From the NCBI GenBank assembly GCA_947629585.1, contig CANREH010000028.1, positions 1-33,431 of the forward strand: 33,431 bases of DNA, in the 5' to 3' direction. Every line of letters starts with the position of its first letter. Within the stretch, counting starts at the first letter, position 1. The notes under the pieces are model-generated. The model was not told where the DNA came from. It ran no database searches and was given only the letters and a program-made list of their open reading frames with translations. Of the stretch, positions 24,085 to 32,311 are shown piece by piece. The stretch comes from an uncultured Lachnospiraceae bacterium (GTDB taxonomy: Bacteria; Bacillota; Clostridia; Lachnospirales; Lachnospiraceae). The position numbers and the translations under genes were made by a program.

Positions 24085-25383
24085 ATGAGAATGTATGATC
24101 TGATTGAAAAAAAGAAACGGGGCATGGCGCTTTCCAAAGAAGAGCTTGTTTGGCTGGTCAAAGGGCTTGACGGAAGCATTCCGGATTATCAGACTGCGGC
24201 GTTTTTGATGGCGGTCTATTTCCAGGGAATGGAGGATGCAGAGCTGGCGGATTTTACGCTTGCGATGGCGCACAGCGGGGAGATGGCGGATCTGTCGGGG
24301 ATTGCAGGGTTTAAGGCGGATAAGCACAGCACCGGGGGAGTCGGCGACAAGACGACGCTGATAGCGGCGCCGATTGCCGCGGCGTGCCATGTGAAGGTGG
24401 CGAAGATGTCGGGGCGCGGGCTTGGGTTTACCGGAGGGACGGTTGACAAGCTGGAATCCATAGAAGGATATCGGACAGAACTGGAAAAAGAGGAATTTTT
24501 TTCCGTTGTGAATCAGTGTGGGATGTCATTGATTGGACAGTCCGGCAACCTGGCCCCTGCGGATAAAAAGCTTTACGCCCTCCGCGACGTGACGGCGACA
24601 GTTGACAGCATTCCGCTGATTGCGGCTTCAATTATGAGCAAAAAGCTGGCGTCAGGCAGCGACGGCATTGTGCTGGATGTTAAAATGGGCAGCGGCGCAT
24701 TTATGAAAACAGAGCGGGACGCTGTCTGCCTTGCGGAGAAAATGATCGCGATAGGAAACCGTGCGGGAAAGAAGATGGCGGCATTGATTACGAATATGGA
24801 TGAGCCGCTGGGCTATTGCGTGGGTAATGTGCTGGAAGTAAAAGAGGCTGTCCGGGTCTTGAAGGGGGAAGGCCCTGCAGATGTAAGGGAACTTTCCGTG
24901 GAGCTTGCGGCGCAGATGACTGCCCTGTCGGGAAAATCCATTGAAGAGAGCAGGGAAAGCGCAGAAAAGGCCCTCCGGGATGGAAGCGCATACCGATGTT
25001 TTCTGGATATGGTAAAAAGGCAGGGCGGGGATATCAAGCTGCTGGAAGATACTGAAAGATTTCCAGAGGCGCAGTACCAGTTTGAATTCTGCGCAGACAG
25101 GTCCGGTTATCTTTCCCGGATGGACACACAGAAAATCGGGATAGTTTCCGCCCTGCTGGGGGCAGGACGCACAGCAAAGGAGAGCAGCATCGATCCGCTT
25201 GCGGGCATCGTGTTTGATAAAAAGACAGGGGATGCGGTGAAGCTTGGGGAGAGGATCGCCGTACTCCATTCCAGTTCCTGTTACGGTTTTGAGGAAGCGG
25301 AGCGCCTGCTTCGGGAAGCGGTGGTAATTGAGAAGCAGAAACCGGAAAAAAAGCCGCTGATTTGCCGGATTATAAGATTATAA
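24085..25383 (+). CDS. pdp: Pyrimidine-nucleoside phosphorylase
   Basis: Phosphorolysis of uridine, deoxyuridine or thymidine to base plus (deoxy)ribose-1-phosphate; it takes the product of the adjacent cytidine deaminase. 432 residues as in the family. Starts MRMYDLIEKKKRGMALSKEE. Phosphate-binding and hinge motifs KHSTGGVGDKTTL, MSGRGLGFTGGTVDKLESI (the family signature), substrate region YALRDVTATVDSIPLIAASI then MSKKLASGSDGIVLDVKMGS, and the C-terminal alpha/beta lobe are present. The start at 24085 follows GGGGAAAAGCG; an upstream in-frame non-ATG start would overlap cdd. Whether it prefers uridine (Pdp) or thymidine (DeoA) is not decidable by eye; the tandem with cdd favours a broad-range enzyme. 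No strong terminator was seen after it. Confidence 0.93.
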   Translation: MRMYDLIEKKKRGMALSKEELVWLVKGLDGSIPDYQTAAFLMAVYFQGMEDAELADFTLAMAHSGEMADLSGIAGFKADKHSTGGVGDKTTLIAAPIAAACHVKVAKMSGRGLGFTGGTVDKLESIEGYRTELEKEEFFSVVNQCGMSLIGQSGNLAPADKKLYALRDVTATVDSIPLIAASIMSKKLASGSDGIVLDVKMGSGAFMKTERDAVCLAEKMIAIGNRAGKKMAALITNMDEPLGYCVGNVLEVKEAVRVLKGEGPADVRELSVELAAQMTALSGKSIEESRESAEKALRDGSAYRCFLDMVKRQGGDIKLLEDTERFPEAQYQFEFCADRSGYLSRMDTQKIGIVSALLGAGRTAKESSIDPLAGIVFDKKTGDAVKLGERIAVLHSSSCYGFEEAERLLREAVVIEKQKPEKKPLICRIIRL

Positions 25384-25495
25384 TGTCTGTTTTGGTAAAA
25401 TTGTAGGAAAAACTTAATAAAATCTTAAGAATTTTTTGCTGGAAGTCTTGGCAGACTGATATTATAATGATACCAGAAGCAGGTGCTCTGACATT

Positions 25496-25568
25496 AGCGG
25501 GATTTTAGCTGCTTTAGCGGCGAAACGGCTGCAGAGCAGCCAAATCGGGCTAATGGCTGGACTGTTGC
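25496..25568 (-). repeat. Family-1 palindromic element, left-half fragment in minus orientation
   Basis: Read on the minus strand it starts GCAACAGTCCAGCCATTAGC and continues CCGATTTGGCTGCTCTGCAG, CCGTTTCGCCGCTAAAGCAG, CTAAAATCCCGCT, matching the left ~75 bp of the element at 20834. The right half and its terminal repeat are missing. It lies just upstream of the GT2 gene. Confidence 0.8.
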
Positions 25569-25597
25569 GATCATATAAAGATAGAATGGGGTAAGTT

Positions 25598-26611
25598 ATG
25601 AAGACATTGACAGTTGCGATACCAAGCTACAACTCGGAGGATTATCTGGAACGTGCCCTGGATTCCCTGATGGGTTTTGAAGATATAGAGGTTTTGGTGA
25701 TTGATGACGGCAGTACGGACCGCACAGCGGAAATTGCAGACAGCTATGAAAGGAAATACCCTGCGGTGGTTCGCGCCATCCATAAAGAAAACGGGGGACA
25801 CGGCTCAGGAGTGAACCGCGGGTTGAAGGAAGCGGAGGGCTGTTATTTCAAGGTGCTGGACAGCGACGACTGGCTGGACAAAAAGGCGTTGGGCGAAGTC
25901 CTTACGGTGCTCCGCAGGTTTGCGGGGGCGGAGAAAAGCCTGGATCTGCTGATATCCAATTATGTCTATGAAAGGGTGTTGGAGGGGAAGCAGAAGGTAA
26001 TTTCTTATAAAAATGCGTTTCCCGAGAACACTATGTTTACCTGGGAGGATATGTACAGGCTCCATACCAGCCAGAATATCCTGATGCATTCGGTAATTTA
26101 CCGGACGCAGTTTTTAAGGGACTGCAGGCTGGAGCTGCCGGAACACACCTTTTATGTCGATAATTTATTTGTCTATCAGCCTTTGCCGAGGGTTCGGAGT
26201 ATTTATTACCTGAATGTGGATCTGTATCGGTATTTTATCGGCCGGGAGGATCAGTCTGTCAATGAGAATGTCATGATGGGAAGGATCGATCAGCAGCTTT
26301 TCGTGACGAGGCTGATGGCGAAGGCGTGGAAGCTCTGTGATATCCCATCGAAGAAGTTAAGTTCCTATATGGTGAAATACCTTGCCATGATGATGACAAT
26401 CTGTACAGTTTTTCTGATTAAGGCGGGAGATGAGGAAAGCATGAGGAAAAAGGAGGAGATCTGGGGCTTTTTGGAAGAAGAGGATGAAGAAATGTATGCT
26501 GCGGTGAAATCCTGTATCCTGGGGCGTTCCATGCAGCTAAAAGGGCGCGCGGGACAGAAAATTATTATTTTGGGATATAAGATTTCAAGGAAAATCTACG
26601 GTTTCAGTTAA
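25598..26611 (+). CDS. Family 2 glycosyltransferase
   Basis: Inverting GT-A fold transferase of 337 residues. Visible: TVAIPSYNSEDYLERALDSL at the N-terminus, VLVIDDGSTDRTAEIA (nucleotide-binding), GHGSGVNRGL, and the DSDDW acidic metal-binding motif at about residue 87. The C-terminal half is helical and ends with a basic segment (AGQKIIILGYKISRKI) but no clear transmembrane helix. The sugar and acceptor are unknown; enzymes of this type in Lachnospiraceae glycosylate surface polysaccharides or lipids. Start ATG 25598, with a weak GGGGTAAGTT ribosome site. The following PAP2-type membrane protein gene starts 33 bases after the stop, so they probably act together on a lipid-linked glycan; that is inference from adjacency. 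Confidence 0.9.
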   Translation: MKTLTVAIPSYNSEDYLERALDSLMGFEDIEVLVIDDGSTDRTAEIADSYERKYPAVVRAIHKENGGHGSGVNRGLKEAEGCYFKVLDSDDWLDKKALGEVLTVLRRFAGAEKSLDLLISNYVYERVLEGKQKVISYKNAFPENTMFTWEDMYRLHTSQNILMHSVIYRTQFLRDCRLELPEHTFYVDNLFVYQPLPRVRSIYYLNVDLYRYFIGREDQSVNENVMMGRIDQQLFVTRLMAKAWKLCDIPSKKLSSYMVKYLAMMMTICTVFLIKAGDEESMRKKEEIWGFLEEEDEEMYAAVKSCILGRSMQLKGRAGQKIIILGYKISRKIYGFS

Positions 26612-26644
26612 TAAAAAGCAAAAGTTCATGGGGAGGATGGACAG

Positions 26645-27325
26645 ATGATGATGAAGATAAAGGATTGGATTTATGCGCACAGATATGCCTGGCTGGTGGG
26701 ATATACCGCCATATACCTCTTCTGGTTCCGGCTTTTGGAGACCAGGAAAGGGAGGGAATGGAATACGATCCATATTGCATTGGACGATTATATTCCGTTT
26801 GAGGAAATCTTTGTGGTTCCTTATCTGTTATGGTTTCTTTATGTGGCAGTGACCATTGTGTATTTTCTGTTTACTTCTAAGGACGATTTTGTCCATTGTA
26901 CCCTGTTTTTGTTTACGGGAATGACGATATGCCTTGTGATTTACAGCGTGTGGCCGAGTATCCAGAATCTCCGCCCGGCAAGCTTTCCGAGGGATAATTT
27001 CCTGACAGACATTGTAAAAATGCTTTATGTTACCGATACCAGCACGAATGTCTGTCCAAGCATCCATGTCTTTAACTCGATTGGAATCCATATTGCCATC
27101 AGTAAAAGCAGGCGTCTGGGGAAAAAACACTGGCTGGTACGCGGTTCGTTTTTCCTGATGGTTTCTATCTGCCTCGCAACGGTATTTTTAAAGCAGCATT
27201 CTGTTTTTGACGGAATCTGCGCGGTGGCTTTAAGCGTATTTATGTACCTGATTGTTTACAAGGCAGACTACGAGCATATCTTTGGACACAGAAAGGAAAA
27301 GGATGTGCTTGGCACCGGGATTTAA
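26645..27325 (+). CDS. PAP2-superfamily membrane protein
   Basis: A 226-residue integral membrane protein with about six hydrophobic segments (around 15-30, 57-77, 86-102, 140-152, 166-182, 188-205). PAP2-type phosphatase/phosphotransferase motifs are visible: RP in QNLRPASFP, CPSIH (137-141) and the late ATVFLKQHSVFD with His185 and Asp189. The SR of the classic SRxxxxxHxxxD motif is replaced (AT), as in the inositol-phosphotransferase-like branch with STVFxKQHS. It may dephosphorylate a lipid phosphate or transfer a phospho-head group; the substrate is unknown. GGGGAGG lies 8 bases before ATGATGATG, so the start could be any of three codons. It ends one base before the convergent cbiET stop. 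Confidence 0.85.
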   Translation: MMMKIKDWIYAHRYAWLVGYTAIYLFWFRLLETRKGREWNTIHIALDDYIPFEEIFVVPYLLWFLYVAVTIVYFLFTSKDDFVHCTLFLFTGMTICLVIYSVWPSIQNLRPASFPRDNFLTDIVKMLYVTDTSTNVCPSIHVFNSIGIHIAISKSRRLGKKHWLVRGSFFLMVSICLATVFLKQHSVFDGICAVALSVFMYLIVYKADYEHIFGHRKEKDVLGTGI

Positions 27326-28567
27326 TCAGCCTTTCCCCGTAAAAGAAAAAATAAAAATGGGATTTTCGGCAGTTATCATATGGTAGCTGCCGGTTTTTTT
27401 TGTATGGCTTGCCTGTATCTGCGCAACATCGGCATCACAGACAGGGAGCGTATGAGAAAGGTTAGCGGCAGCGGCGATCGTTTCTAAGGTAAGGGCGGTA
27501 ATCACAATGCGGGTTTTTGGATTCTTTTTCAATAGTGCCGTTACAATCTCCGGTAAAGCGCCCGAAGAGCCGCCGATAAAAGCGTGGGTCTGTTTTGGCA
27601 GCCCGGCAAAGATATCCGGCGCGCTGCCTTCAATAACGGTAACATTGTCAGCGGCAAAGCGGAGGCGGTTTTTTTCGGTAAGCTCACAGGCGGCTTTTGA
27701 TTTTTCAATAGCGTAGACTTCCAGATCCGGAGAGAACAGGGAAGCTTCTATCCCGACGGAGCCGGTTCCTGCGCCGATATCATAGAGGACGGCATTTTCA
27801 GTAAGCTTTAATTTCGCGATGCTTATCTGGCGGATTTCTTCTTTTGTGATGGGAATCCGCGGGCTTTCCGATTGGAGGAAGGCATGGTTCGGGATATGGC
27901 GGGAAAAGAAATACTGCCTGCGTTCTGTTTCCGGAAGAAAAGGGTTGACTGCCAGAAGGCACCACAGCCCTTCTTTCAGCTTTGGCGGGTTTTCAGTAAA
28001 TTCCTGCGCGCGGATATGGAGAATCTGTTCGTCAGGGTAGGAGAGATTGACGCCCAGATGGAGCATAACGGAACCCATACCGTAAGCAGTCAGTTTCCTG
28101 CAGAGCTTTCCAATGTCTTCCCTGCCGCTCAGGAGGGAAAAAACCTTTTCTTTTCTTGCAATGGCATAGATAAGGTTCTGTTTTCTTCCGTGGAGGCTGA
28201 TTAGGCAGGCGTCTTCCCAGGAAAGCTTCAAGCGCGCGCAGAATGCGGAAACGGAGGAAATACCGCAGAGAAAACGGATATCAAAACCGTGCTCTTTTAA
28301 AACGGCAAAAAGACTGCCTGCGTTGCTGTAAAATCCGGTATCCCCGGAAACTAAAATGACGGCATGTCCATACTGTCTGTGGGAAAGTAAAAAATCGCGG
28401 ACTGCCTGCGGGGAGAAGGAGGCATAGCGCGGTGCCGGAACATCGGAAAAAGCGGCTAACATCCGATCTGCCCCAATCAGGACATCCGCCTGTTTTACCG
28501 ATTCCAAAACCTCCTGTGTGCAGTTCTTTCTGTTTCCGGCGCCAATACCGGCGATGGTAACTATCAT
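27326..28567 (-). CDS. cbiET: Fused cobalt-precorrin-7 C5-methyltransferase / precorrin-6B C15-methyltransferase (CbiE-CbiT)
   Basis: Bifunctional corrin-ring enzyme of 413 residues, equivalent to CobL. Residues 1-~200 are the CbiE-type tetrapyrrole methylase (MIVTIAGIGAGNRKNCTQEV, VSGDTGFYSNAGSL, LCGISSVSAFCARL). Residues ~225-413 are the CbiT-type Rossmann methyltransferase (ITKEEIRQISIAKL, SAM motif LYDIGAGTGSVGIEAS, EKSKAACELTEKN, AFIGGSSGALPEIV). It methylates C5 and C15 and decarboxylates the ring C acetate. AAGGAG lies 6 bases before the ATG, in the 19-base gap after cbiH, so cbiH-cbiET is an operon. The last codons contain, on the other strand, the terminator of the convergent PAP2 gene. 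Confidence 0.95.
   Translation of the reverse strand: MIVTIAGIGAGNRKNCTQEVLESVKQADVLIGADRMLAAFSDVPAPRYASFSPQAVRDFLLSHRQYGHAVILVSGDTGFYSNAGSLFAVLKEHGFDIRFLCGISSVSAFCARLKLSWEDACLISLHGRKQNLIYAIARKEKVFSLLSGREDIGKLCRKLTAYGMGSVMLHLGVNLSYPDEQILHIRAQEFTENPPKLKEGLWCLLAVNPFLPETERRQYFFSRHIPNHAFLQSESPRIPITKEEIRQISIAKLKLTENAVLYDIGAGTGSVGIEASLFSPDLEVYAIEKSKAACELTEKNRLRFAADNVTVIEGSAPDIFAGLPKQTHAFIGGSSGALPEIVTALLKKNPKTRIVITALTLETIAAAANLSHTLPVCDADVAQIQASHTKKTGSYHMITAENPIFIFSFTGKG
27367..27401 (+). terminator. Intrinsic terminator of the GT2-PAP2 operon, inside cbiET
   Basis: CGGCAG (27367-27372) / CTGCCG (27387-27392) with additional TTA/TAG-side pairing around CATATG, then GGTTTTTTTT on the plus strand. It lies within the antisense coding sequence of the last ~20 codons of cbiET. 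Confidence 0.75.
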
Positions 28568-28586
28568 GGCGTTCTCCTTCTTAAAG

Positions 28587-29339
28587 TTATCTTTCCATAG
28601 AGTTCTCTTTTTCCGAGGAATAGCCTCTTGGCGTCACCATAAAACCGTTCTGGCTTCTGGTTTTGGAGTTTCCGATAAAGATGGTTGTGAACATATCAGC
28701 AGGATAATGCTCCAGCTCGCTTAAGGTCATGATCTGTTTTTCTTCGCCTTCCCTGGAAATGTTTCTCACGATCCCGCAGACGGTACTGCCGCTGCGGTAG
28801 TTTAACAGAATCCGGCAGGCTCTGGAAAGATAATCGTTTCGTTTTTTGCTGGCAGGGTTGTAAAGACAGATAACAAAATCCGCTTCCGCACAGGCGCAGA
28901 GACGTTTTTCTATCAATTCCCACGGGGTCATTAAATCGCTTAAGCTGATAAGGGAGAAATCGTGCATCAGCGGCGCGCCTAAGAGTGCAGCGCCGGAAAG
29001 CGCCGAGGTGACGCCGGGGATCACGCGGAGCGTGACTTTGGGAAAACCGGCGGAAAGGTTATAAAGCAGCCCTGCCATGCCGTAAACGCCGGCGTCGCCG
29101 CTGGAGATCATGGCGGTTGTTTTCCCGCTTTCGGCAGCTTCCAAAGCCATAAGGCAGCGCTTTTCTTCCTGCCGCATAGGGGTGGCAATCAATTCCTTAT
29201 CGGGAAAACAGGAGCGGATTAATTCAATATATACGGTATAGCCAATAATGACATCGCAGCATTCCAGGGTGCGGAAAGCTTTCATCGTCATATCCTCCAC
29301 AGCGCCGGGACCGATGCCGACAATATAAAGTGTTTTCAT
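28587..29339 (-). CDS. cbiH: Cobalt-precorrin-3B C17-methyltransferase
   Basis: A 250-residue SAM-dependent tetrapyrrole methylase that methylates C17 and drives ring contraction in cobalamin synthesis (CobJ in the aerobic naming). Family blocks: MKTLYIVGIGPGAVEDMTMK, DVIIGYTVYIELI, ISSGDAGVYGMAGLL, VIPGVTSALSGAALLGAPLM, DFSLISLSDLMTPW, ICLYNPASKKR, and TTIFIGNSKTRSQNGFMVTP. No GTP-binding or CbiG fusion is present. AAGGAG lies 7 bases before the ATG. It is the first gene of the minus-strand cbiH-cbiET operon; a 165-bp palindromic element separates it from its likely promoter and would be in its 5' leader. Confidence 0.95.
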   Translation of the reverse strand: MKTLYIVGIGPGAVEDMTMKAFRTLECCDVIIGYTVYIELIRSCFPDKELIATPMRQEEKRCLMALEAAESGKTTAMISSGDAGVYGMAGLLYNLSAGFPKVTLRVIPGVTSALSGAALLGAPLMHDFSLISLSDLMTPWELIEKRLCACAEADFVICLYNPASKKRNDYLSRACRILLNYRSGSTVCGIVRNISREGEEKQIMTLSELEHYPADMFTTIFIGNSKTRSQNGFMVTPRGYSSEKENSMER

Positions 29340-29361
29340 GGGAAGTCTCCTTTTTAACTCT

Positions 29362-29526
29362 GTAACAGTTCAGCTTGCGCCATTCGCAATCTCGCACTTC
29401 GTACTTCAAAGCCTGCTGACGCAGGCGGATTGCTCATGAAATGGCGCTCCCTCAACAGCCGAACCCAGAGGAAAATTTGTGCGAGCACAATTTTCCTCTG
29501 AATCCGTCTGTTGGCTGAACTGTTAA
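29362..29526. repeat. Palindromic element with family-1 ends but different interior
   Basis: Ends GTAACAGTTCAGC (29362-29374) and GCTGAACTGTTA (29514-29525). The interior folds into two arms: GCGCCATT...AATGGCGC with an inner CCTGC/GCAGG hairpin, and CAGAGGAAAATT...AATTTTCCTCTG with a GTGCGAGCAC tip. With the closing stem this is a three-way junction, the same architecture as family 1 with unrelated arm sequences. Direct repeat TTAACTCT flanks it (29354-29361 and 29523-29530, the right copy overlapping the element end). It lies between the divergent cbiH and chemoreceptor genes. Confidence 0.85.
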
Positions 29527-29530
29527 CTCT

Positions 29531-29539
29531 ATTATATCA
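29531..29539 (-). promoter_or_regulatory. Probable cbiH-cbiET promoter (extended -10)
   Basis: On the minus strand TGA-TATAAT (-10 at plus 29531-29536, TG at 29538-29539). The -35 is weak (TTTTCT). Transcription would start around 29524, exactly at the edge of the palindromic element. Confidence 0.5.
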
Positions 29540-29562
29540 GTGGGAAAAGTGCAAGAAAAGTC

Positions 29563-29591
29563 TTGTTTTCTTCAAATTTCGGTGCTATAAT
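29563..29591 (+). promoter_or_regulatory. Probable promoter of the chemoreceptor-cbiD-cbiF unit
   Basis: TTGTTT (29563-29568), 17-bp spacer and TATAAT (29586-29591). The start codon lies about 57 bases downstream. Confidence 0.6.
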
Positions 29592-29647
29592 CAATATGGT
29601 GTTTTGGTTAATTTGCACAAAGTTTAGCATGTTAAGGGGGATTTCGT

Positions 29648-31105
29648 ATGACAAAACAACAGTATAAAGCGGCAAATGGAAAGATGTTCCCGGTCATGAT
29701 GCTGATTTTAGGGTATTTCCTGCTGATATTTCTTGCCTCTGTTTTTACGACAGAAATAGGAAACTGGCGGGTATGGGTTCAGATTGCGGCCGTGGCGGCG
29801 GCGATCATCACCAGTATCATAGCTTTTTTCAGGGAGCGGGATAATAAGAGCTGTTCCATTGCCATGATGAGCTCCTGTGCGGCGGCTTACGTCGTCATCG
29901 TGCTTTTAAACAGATCGGAAGGCTGTTTTATGTATGCGTTTCCGATTCTGTTTATTTCCCTGGCATTTTTAAACAGTAAGGTGACGATGGCAGGCAATGC
30001 GGTCACGCTGGTATCAAATGTGCTCCGTATTCTCCTTTACTGGGAAAACAGCCCGGATTACCAGACGGCAGCGTTTGTCAATGTGTTTACCCTGATCCTG
30101 GTGGCGGTTGCTTCCAGCATGGTGACAAAACTTTTGCTGCGTTTCAATGAGGAAAACATCAATTCCATCAAAGAAGCGGCGGAGGAACAGGAAAGGGCCG
30201 GCAGGAAGATGGCGGAGATTGCGGACAGCATCGCAGATAATTTTACGGAAGCCATGCAGATGGTAGAGCAGTTAAAGCAGTGCGTGGATACCAGTAACTT
30301 TGCAGTGGGCAATATTGCGGAGAGTACGGAAAGCACAGCGGAGTCGATCCAGCAGCAGGCGACGATGTGTATGGAGATCCAGCAGATTTCCGATATGGCG
30401 GAAAAAGAGATCCGGCAGATGTTAGAGGCGTCGGAAAGGACGACAAAGACAATTTCCGAAGGATCGAGGGAAGTGGAAGAATTAAAGAACCAGGCGGAAA
30501 ATGTTGCGCAGGCGAGCGATGTGACGGTTCAGGTGATTGGGCATCTGACGGAACAGGTGGACGAAGTCCAGCAGATCACAGGGACGATTCTGGATATCGC
30601 CAGCCAGACCAACCTGCTTGCATTGAACGCTTCCATCGAGGCAGCCAGGGCGGGCGAAGCAGGAAAGGGCTTCGCGGTGGTGGCGGAGGAGATCCGGCAT
30701 CTTTCCGAGCAGACGCAGGAAGCTTCCAATAATATTTCCGGCATTATCAAGGATTTAAACTCCGGAGCGCAGCAGGCAAATGAAAGCATTGAAAATTCCG
30801 TGGTTTCTGTCAACAGGCAGAACGAGATGATTGAAAATACCATGCAGCGGTTTGTCAGCATCAGCCGGGAGATGGAGGAATTATCGGGAAAGGTAAAGAA
30901 TACCGAACAGAGCGTGGCTTCGATCCTTTCTTCTACCGATACAATTTCGGAAAATATTTCCCAGCTTTCTGCAACCAGCGAGGAAGTGGCGGCGTCTTCC
31001 AATGAAGGGCTCAGGATGTCGGAGGCGGCAGTAGAGAGCATGGAGGCGTGCAGAGGGGTTCTGGAACAGATTTCCAGGCTTGCACAGGAATTAAAACAGG
31101 AGTAA
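29648..31105 (+). CDS. Methyl-accepting chemotaxis protein with six-helix membrane sensor region
   Basis: A 485-residue chemoreceptor. The first ~165 residues contain about six hydrophobic segments with very short loops (around 13-35, 41-60, 68-86, 92-110, 112-130, 140-163) and no extracytoplasmic sensor domain, so it senses within the membrane or couples to another protein. There is no recognisable HAMP domain. The rest is the coiled-coil signalling domain with the tip [40 protein letters not shown] and adaptation helices ([14 protein letters not shown]). A GGGGG-rich ribosome site lies 6-8 bases before the ATG. cbiD follows 23 bases after the stop without a terminator, placing this receptor in a cobalamin operon; that it senses a corrinoid, cobalt or precursor is a guess. 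Confidence 0.92.
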   Translation: MTKQQYKAANGKMFPVMMLILGYFLLIFLASVFTTEIGNWRVWVQIAAVAAAIITSIIAFFRERDNKSCSIAMMSSCAAAYVVIVLLNRSEGCFMYAFPILFISLAFLNSKVTMAGNAVTLVSNVLRILLYWENSPDYQTAAFVNVFTLILVAVASSMVTKLLLRFNEENINSIKEAAEEQERAGRKMAEIADSIADNFTEAMQMVEQLKQCVDTSNFAVGNIAESTESTAESIQQQATMCMEIQQISDMAEKEIRQMLEASERTTKTISEGSREVEELKNQAENVAQASDVTVQVIGHLTEQVDEVQQITGTILDIASQTNLLALNASIEAARAGEAGKGFAVVAEEIRHLSEQTQEASNNISGIIKDLNSGAQQANESIENSVVSVNRQNEMIENTMQRFVSISREMEELSGKVKNTEQSVASILSSTDTISENISQLSATSEEVAASSNEGLRMSEAAVESMEACRGVLEQISRLAQELKQE

Positions 31106-31128
31106 GCTCCCTGTCAGAAATAGTGATT

Positions 31129-32310
31129 ATGAGCGCAGAATTAAAAAATCTTTGGACAAGCGGGGACAGGAAAGAGGAAAATGCTGACAGGGGGCAGAAA
31201 AAGCTCCGCTGCGGCTATACGACGGGGAGCTGTGCGGCGGCGGCGGCAAAAGCGGCGGCTTCCTGCCTGCTGGGGGGAATGTCCTGCCGGGAGGTTTCCC
31301 TGATGACGCCGAAGGGAATCCTGCTTTGCCTTCCTGTCGGAGGGCTTTCTTTGTCAGAGGATAAAAAAACGGCAGTCTGTTATATCGAAAAAGACAGCGG
31401 GGATGATCCGGATGTTACCAATGGGTGCCATGTCTATGCCAGCGTGTCTTTCCAGATCCCGGAGAAATTTTCGGAGCTGCCGGAGGACAACAGGGTCATG
31501 ATTGACGGAGGGAACGGGATTGGGCGCATAACGAAGGAGGGCTTTGATCAGCCGATAGGGGCTGCCGCCATCAACCGTGTTCCAAGAAAAATGATTACAG
31601 AAAATGTGCTGTCTGTCTGTGAGGAGTTTGATTTCCAGGGAAGGCTCTTTGTGGAAATCAGCATTCCGGAAGGGGAAGCGTTGGCAGAAAAGACGCTGAA
31701 TCCGCAGCTTGGGATTGTCGGCGGGATTTCGGTGCTTGGCACGAGCGGGATTGTGGAGCCGATGAGCGAGCAGGCATTGCTGGATACGATTTACTTGGAA
31801 CTGCGTGTCCGCGCGGCGCAGTCCAGGGAGTTTCTTCTTTTAACACCGGGAAATTATGGAATGGATTTTATCCGGGAATCCTTAAAGGAATTTCCGGCAG
31901 AACAGGCGGTAAAATGCAGTAATTTTATCGGGGAGACACTCGATTATGCAAAAGAGCTTGGCTTTCAGAGGATTCTTCTTGTGGGCCATGCCGGAAAAAT
32001 TATCAAGCTGGCGGCAGGGATTATGAATACCCATTCCCGCTATGCCGACGCCAGAATGGAAATCCTGGCGGCTTATGCCGCACTGTCCGGGGCAGGACAG
32101 GATACGGTGGAGGCTGTCTTAAACTGCACTATGACCGATGCGGCATTTGCAGTCTTAAAAAAGCAGGGGCTTCTGGAAAAGACAATGGAAGCTGTGACCG
32201 GAAGGATTTTATATTATCTGAAACGGCGCGTGGGAGATATCCCGGTTGATGTGGTTTATTTTTCTTCCCAATATGGGATTTTGGGGGATACGGTGAAAAG
32301 GGGAAAATAA
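31129..32310 (+). CDS. cbiD: Cobalt-precorrin-5B C1-methyltransferase
   Basis: CbiD methylates C1 and removes the two-carbon fragment after ring contraction in the anaerobic pathway. Characteristic KLRCGYTTGSCAAAAAKAA near the N-terminus, then DDPDVTNGC, INRVPRKMI, GGISVLGTSGIVEPMSEQAL, LVGHAGKIIKLAAGIMNTHS and CTMTDAAFAVL. From ATG 31129 the protein has 394 residues, carrying ~20 residues before the usual N-terminus (MSAELKNLWTSGDRKEENAD). No convincing ribosome site precedes this ATG; AGGAG at 31099-31103 is too far, so translation may depend on coupling with the preceding chemoreceptor gene, or the true start is one of the nearby alternatives (GTG 31123). The cbiF ATG follows after one base. 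Confidence 0.93.
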   Translation: MSAELKNLWTSGDRKEENADRGQKKLRCGYTTGSCAAAAAKAAASCLLGGMSCREVSLMTPKGILLCLPVGGLSLSEDKKTAVCYIEKDSGDDPDVTNGCHVYASVSFQIPEKFSELPEDNRVMIDGGNGIGRITKEGFDQPIGAAAINRVPRKMITENVLSVCEEFDFQGRLFVEISIPEGEALAEKTLNPQLGIVGGISVLGTSGIVEPMSEQALLDTIYLELRVRAAQSREFLLLTPGNYGMDFIRESLKEFPAEQAVKCSNFIGETLDYAKELGFQRILLVGHAGKIIKLAAGIMNTHSRYADARMEILAAYAALSGAGQDTVEAVLNCTMTDAAFAVLKKQGLLEKTMEAVTGRILYYLKRRVGDIPVDVVYFSSQYGILGDTVKRGK

Positions 32311-32311
32311 T

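Noticed and set aside
25436-25468. TATAAT at 25463 before the GT2 gene as a promoter
   Set aside because: No -35 at acceptable spacing (TTGCTG is 21 bases away) and no extended -10, so it was not listed.
27366-27402. Bidirectional terminator for cbiET
   Set aside because: The hairpin lies inside cbiET coding sequence and the T-run is only on the plus strand, so it does not end the cbiET message.
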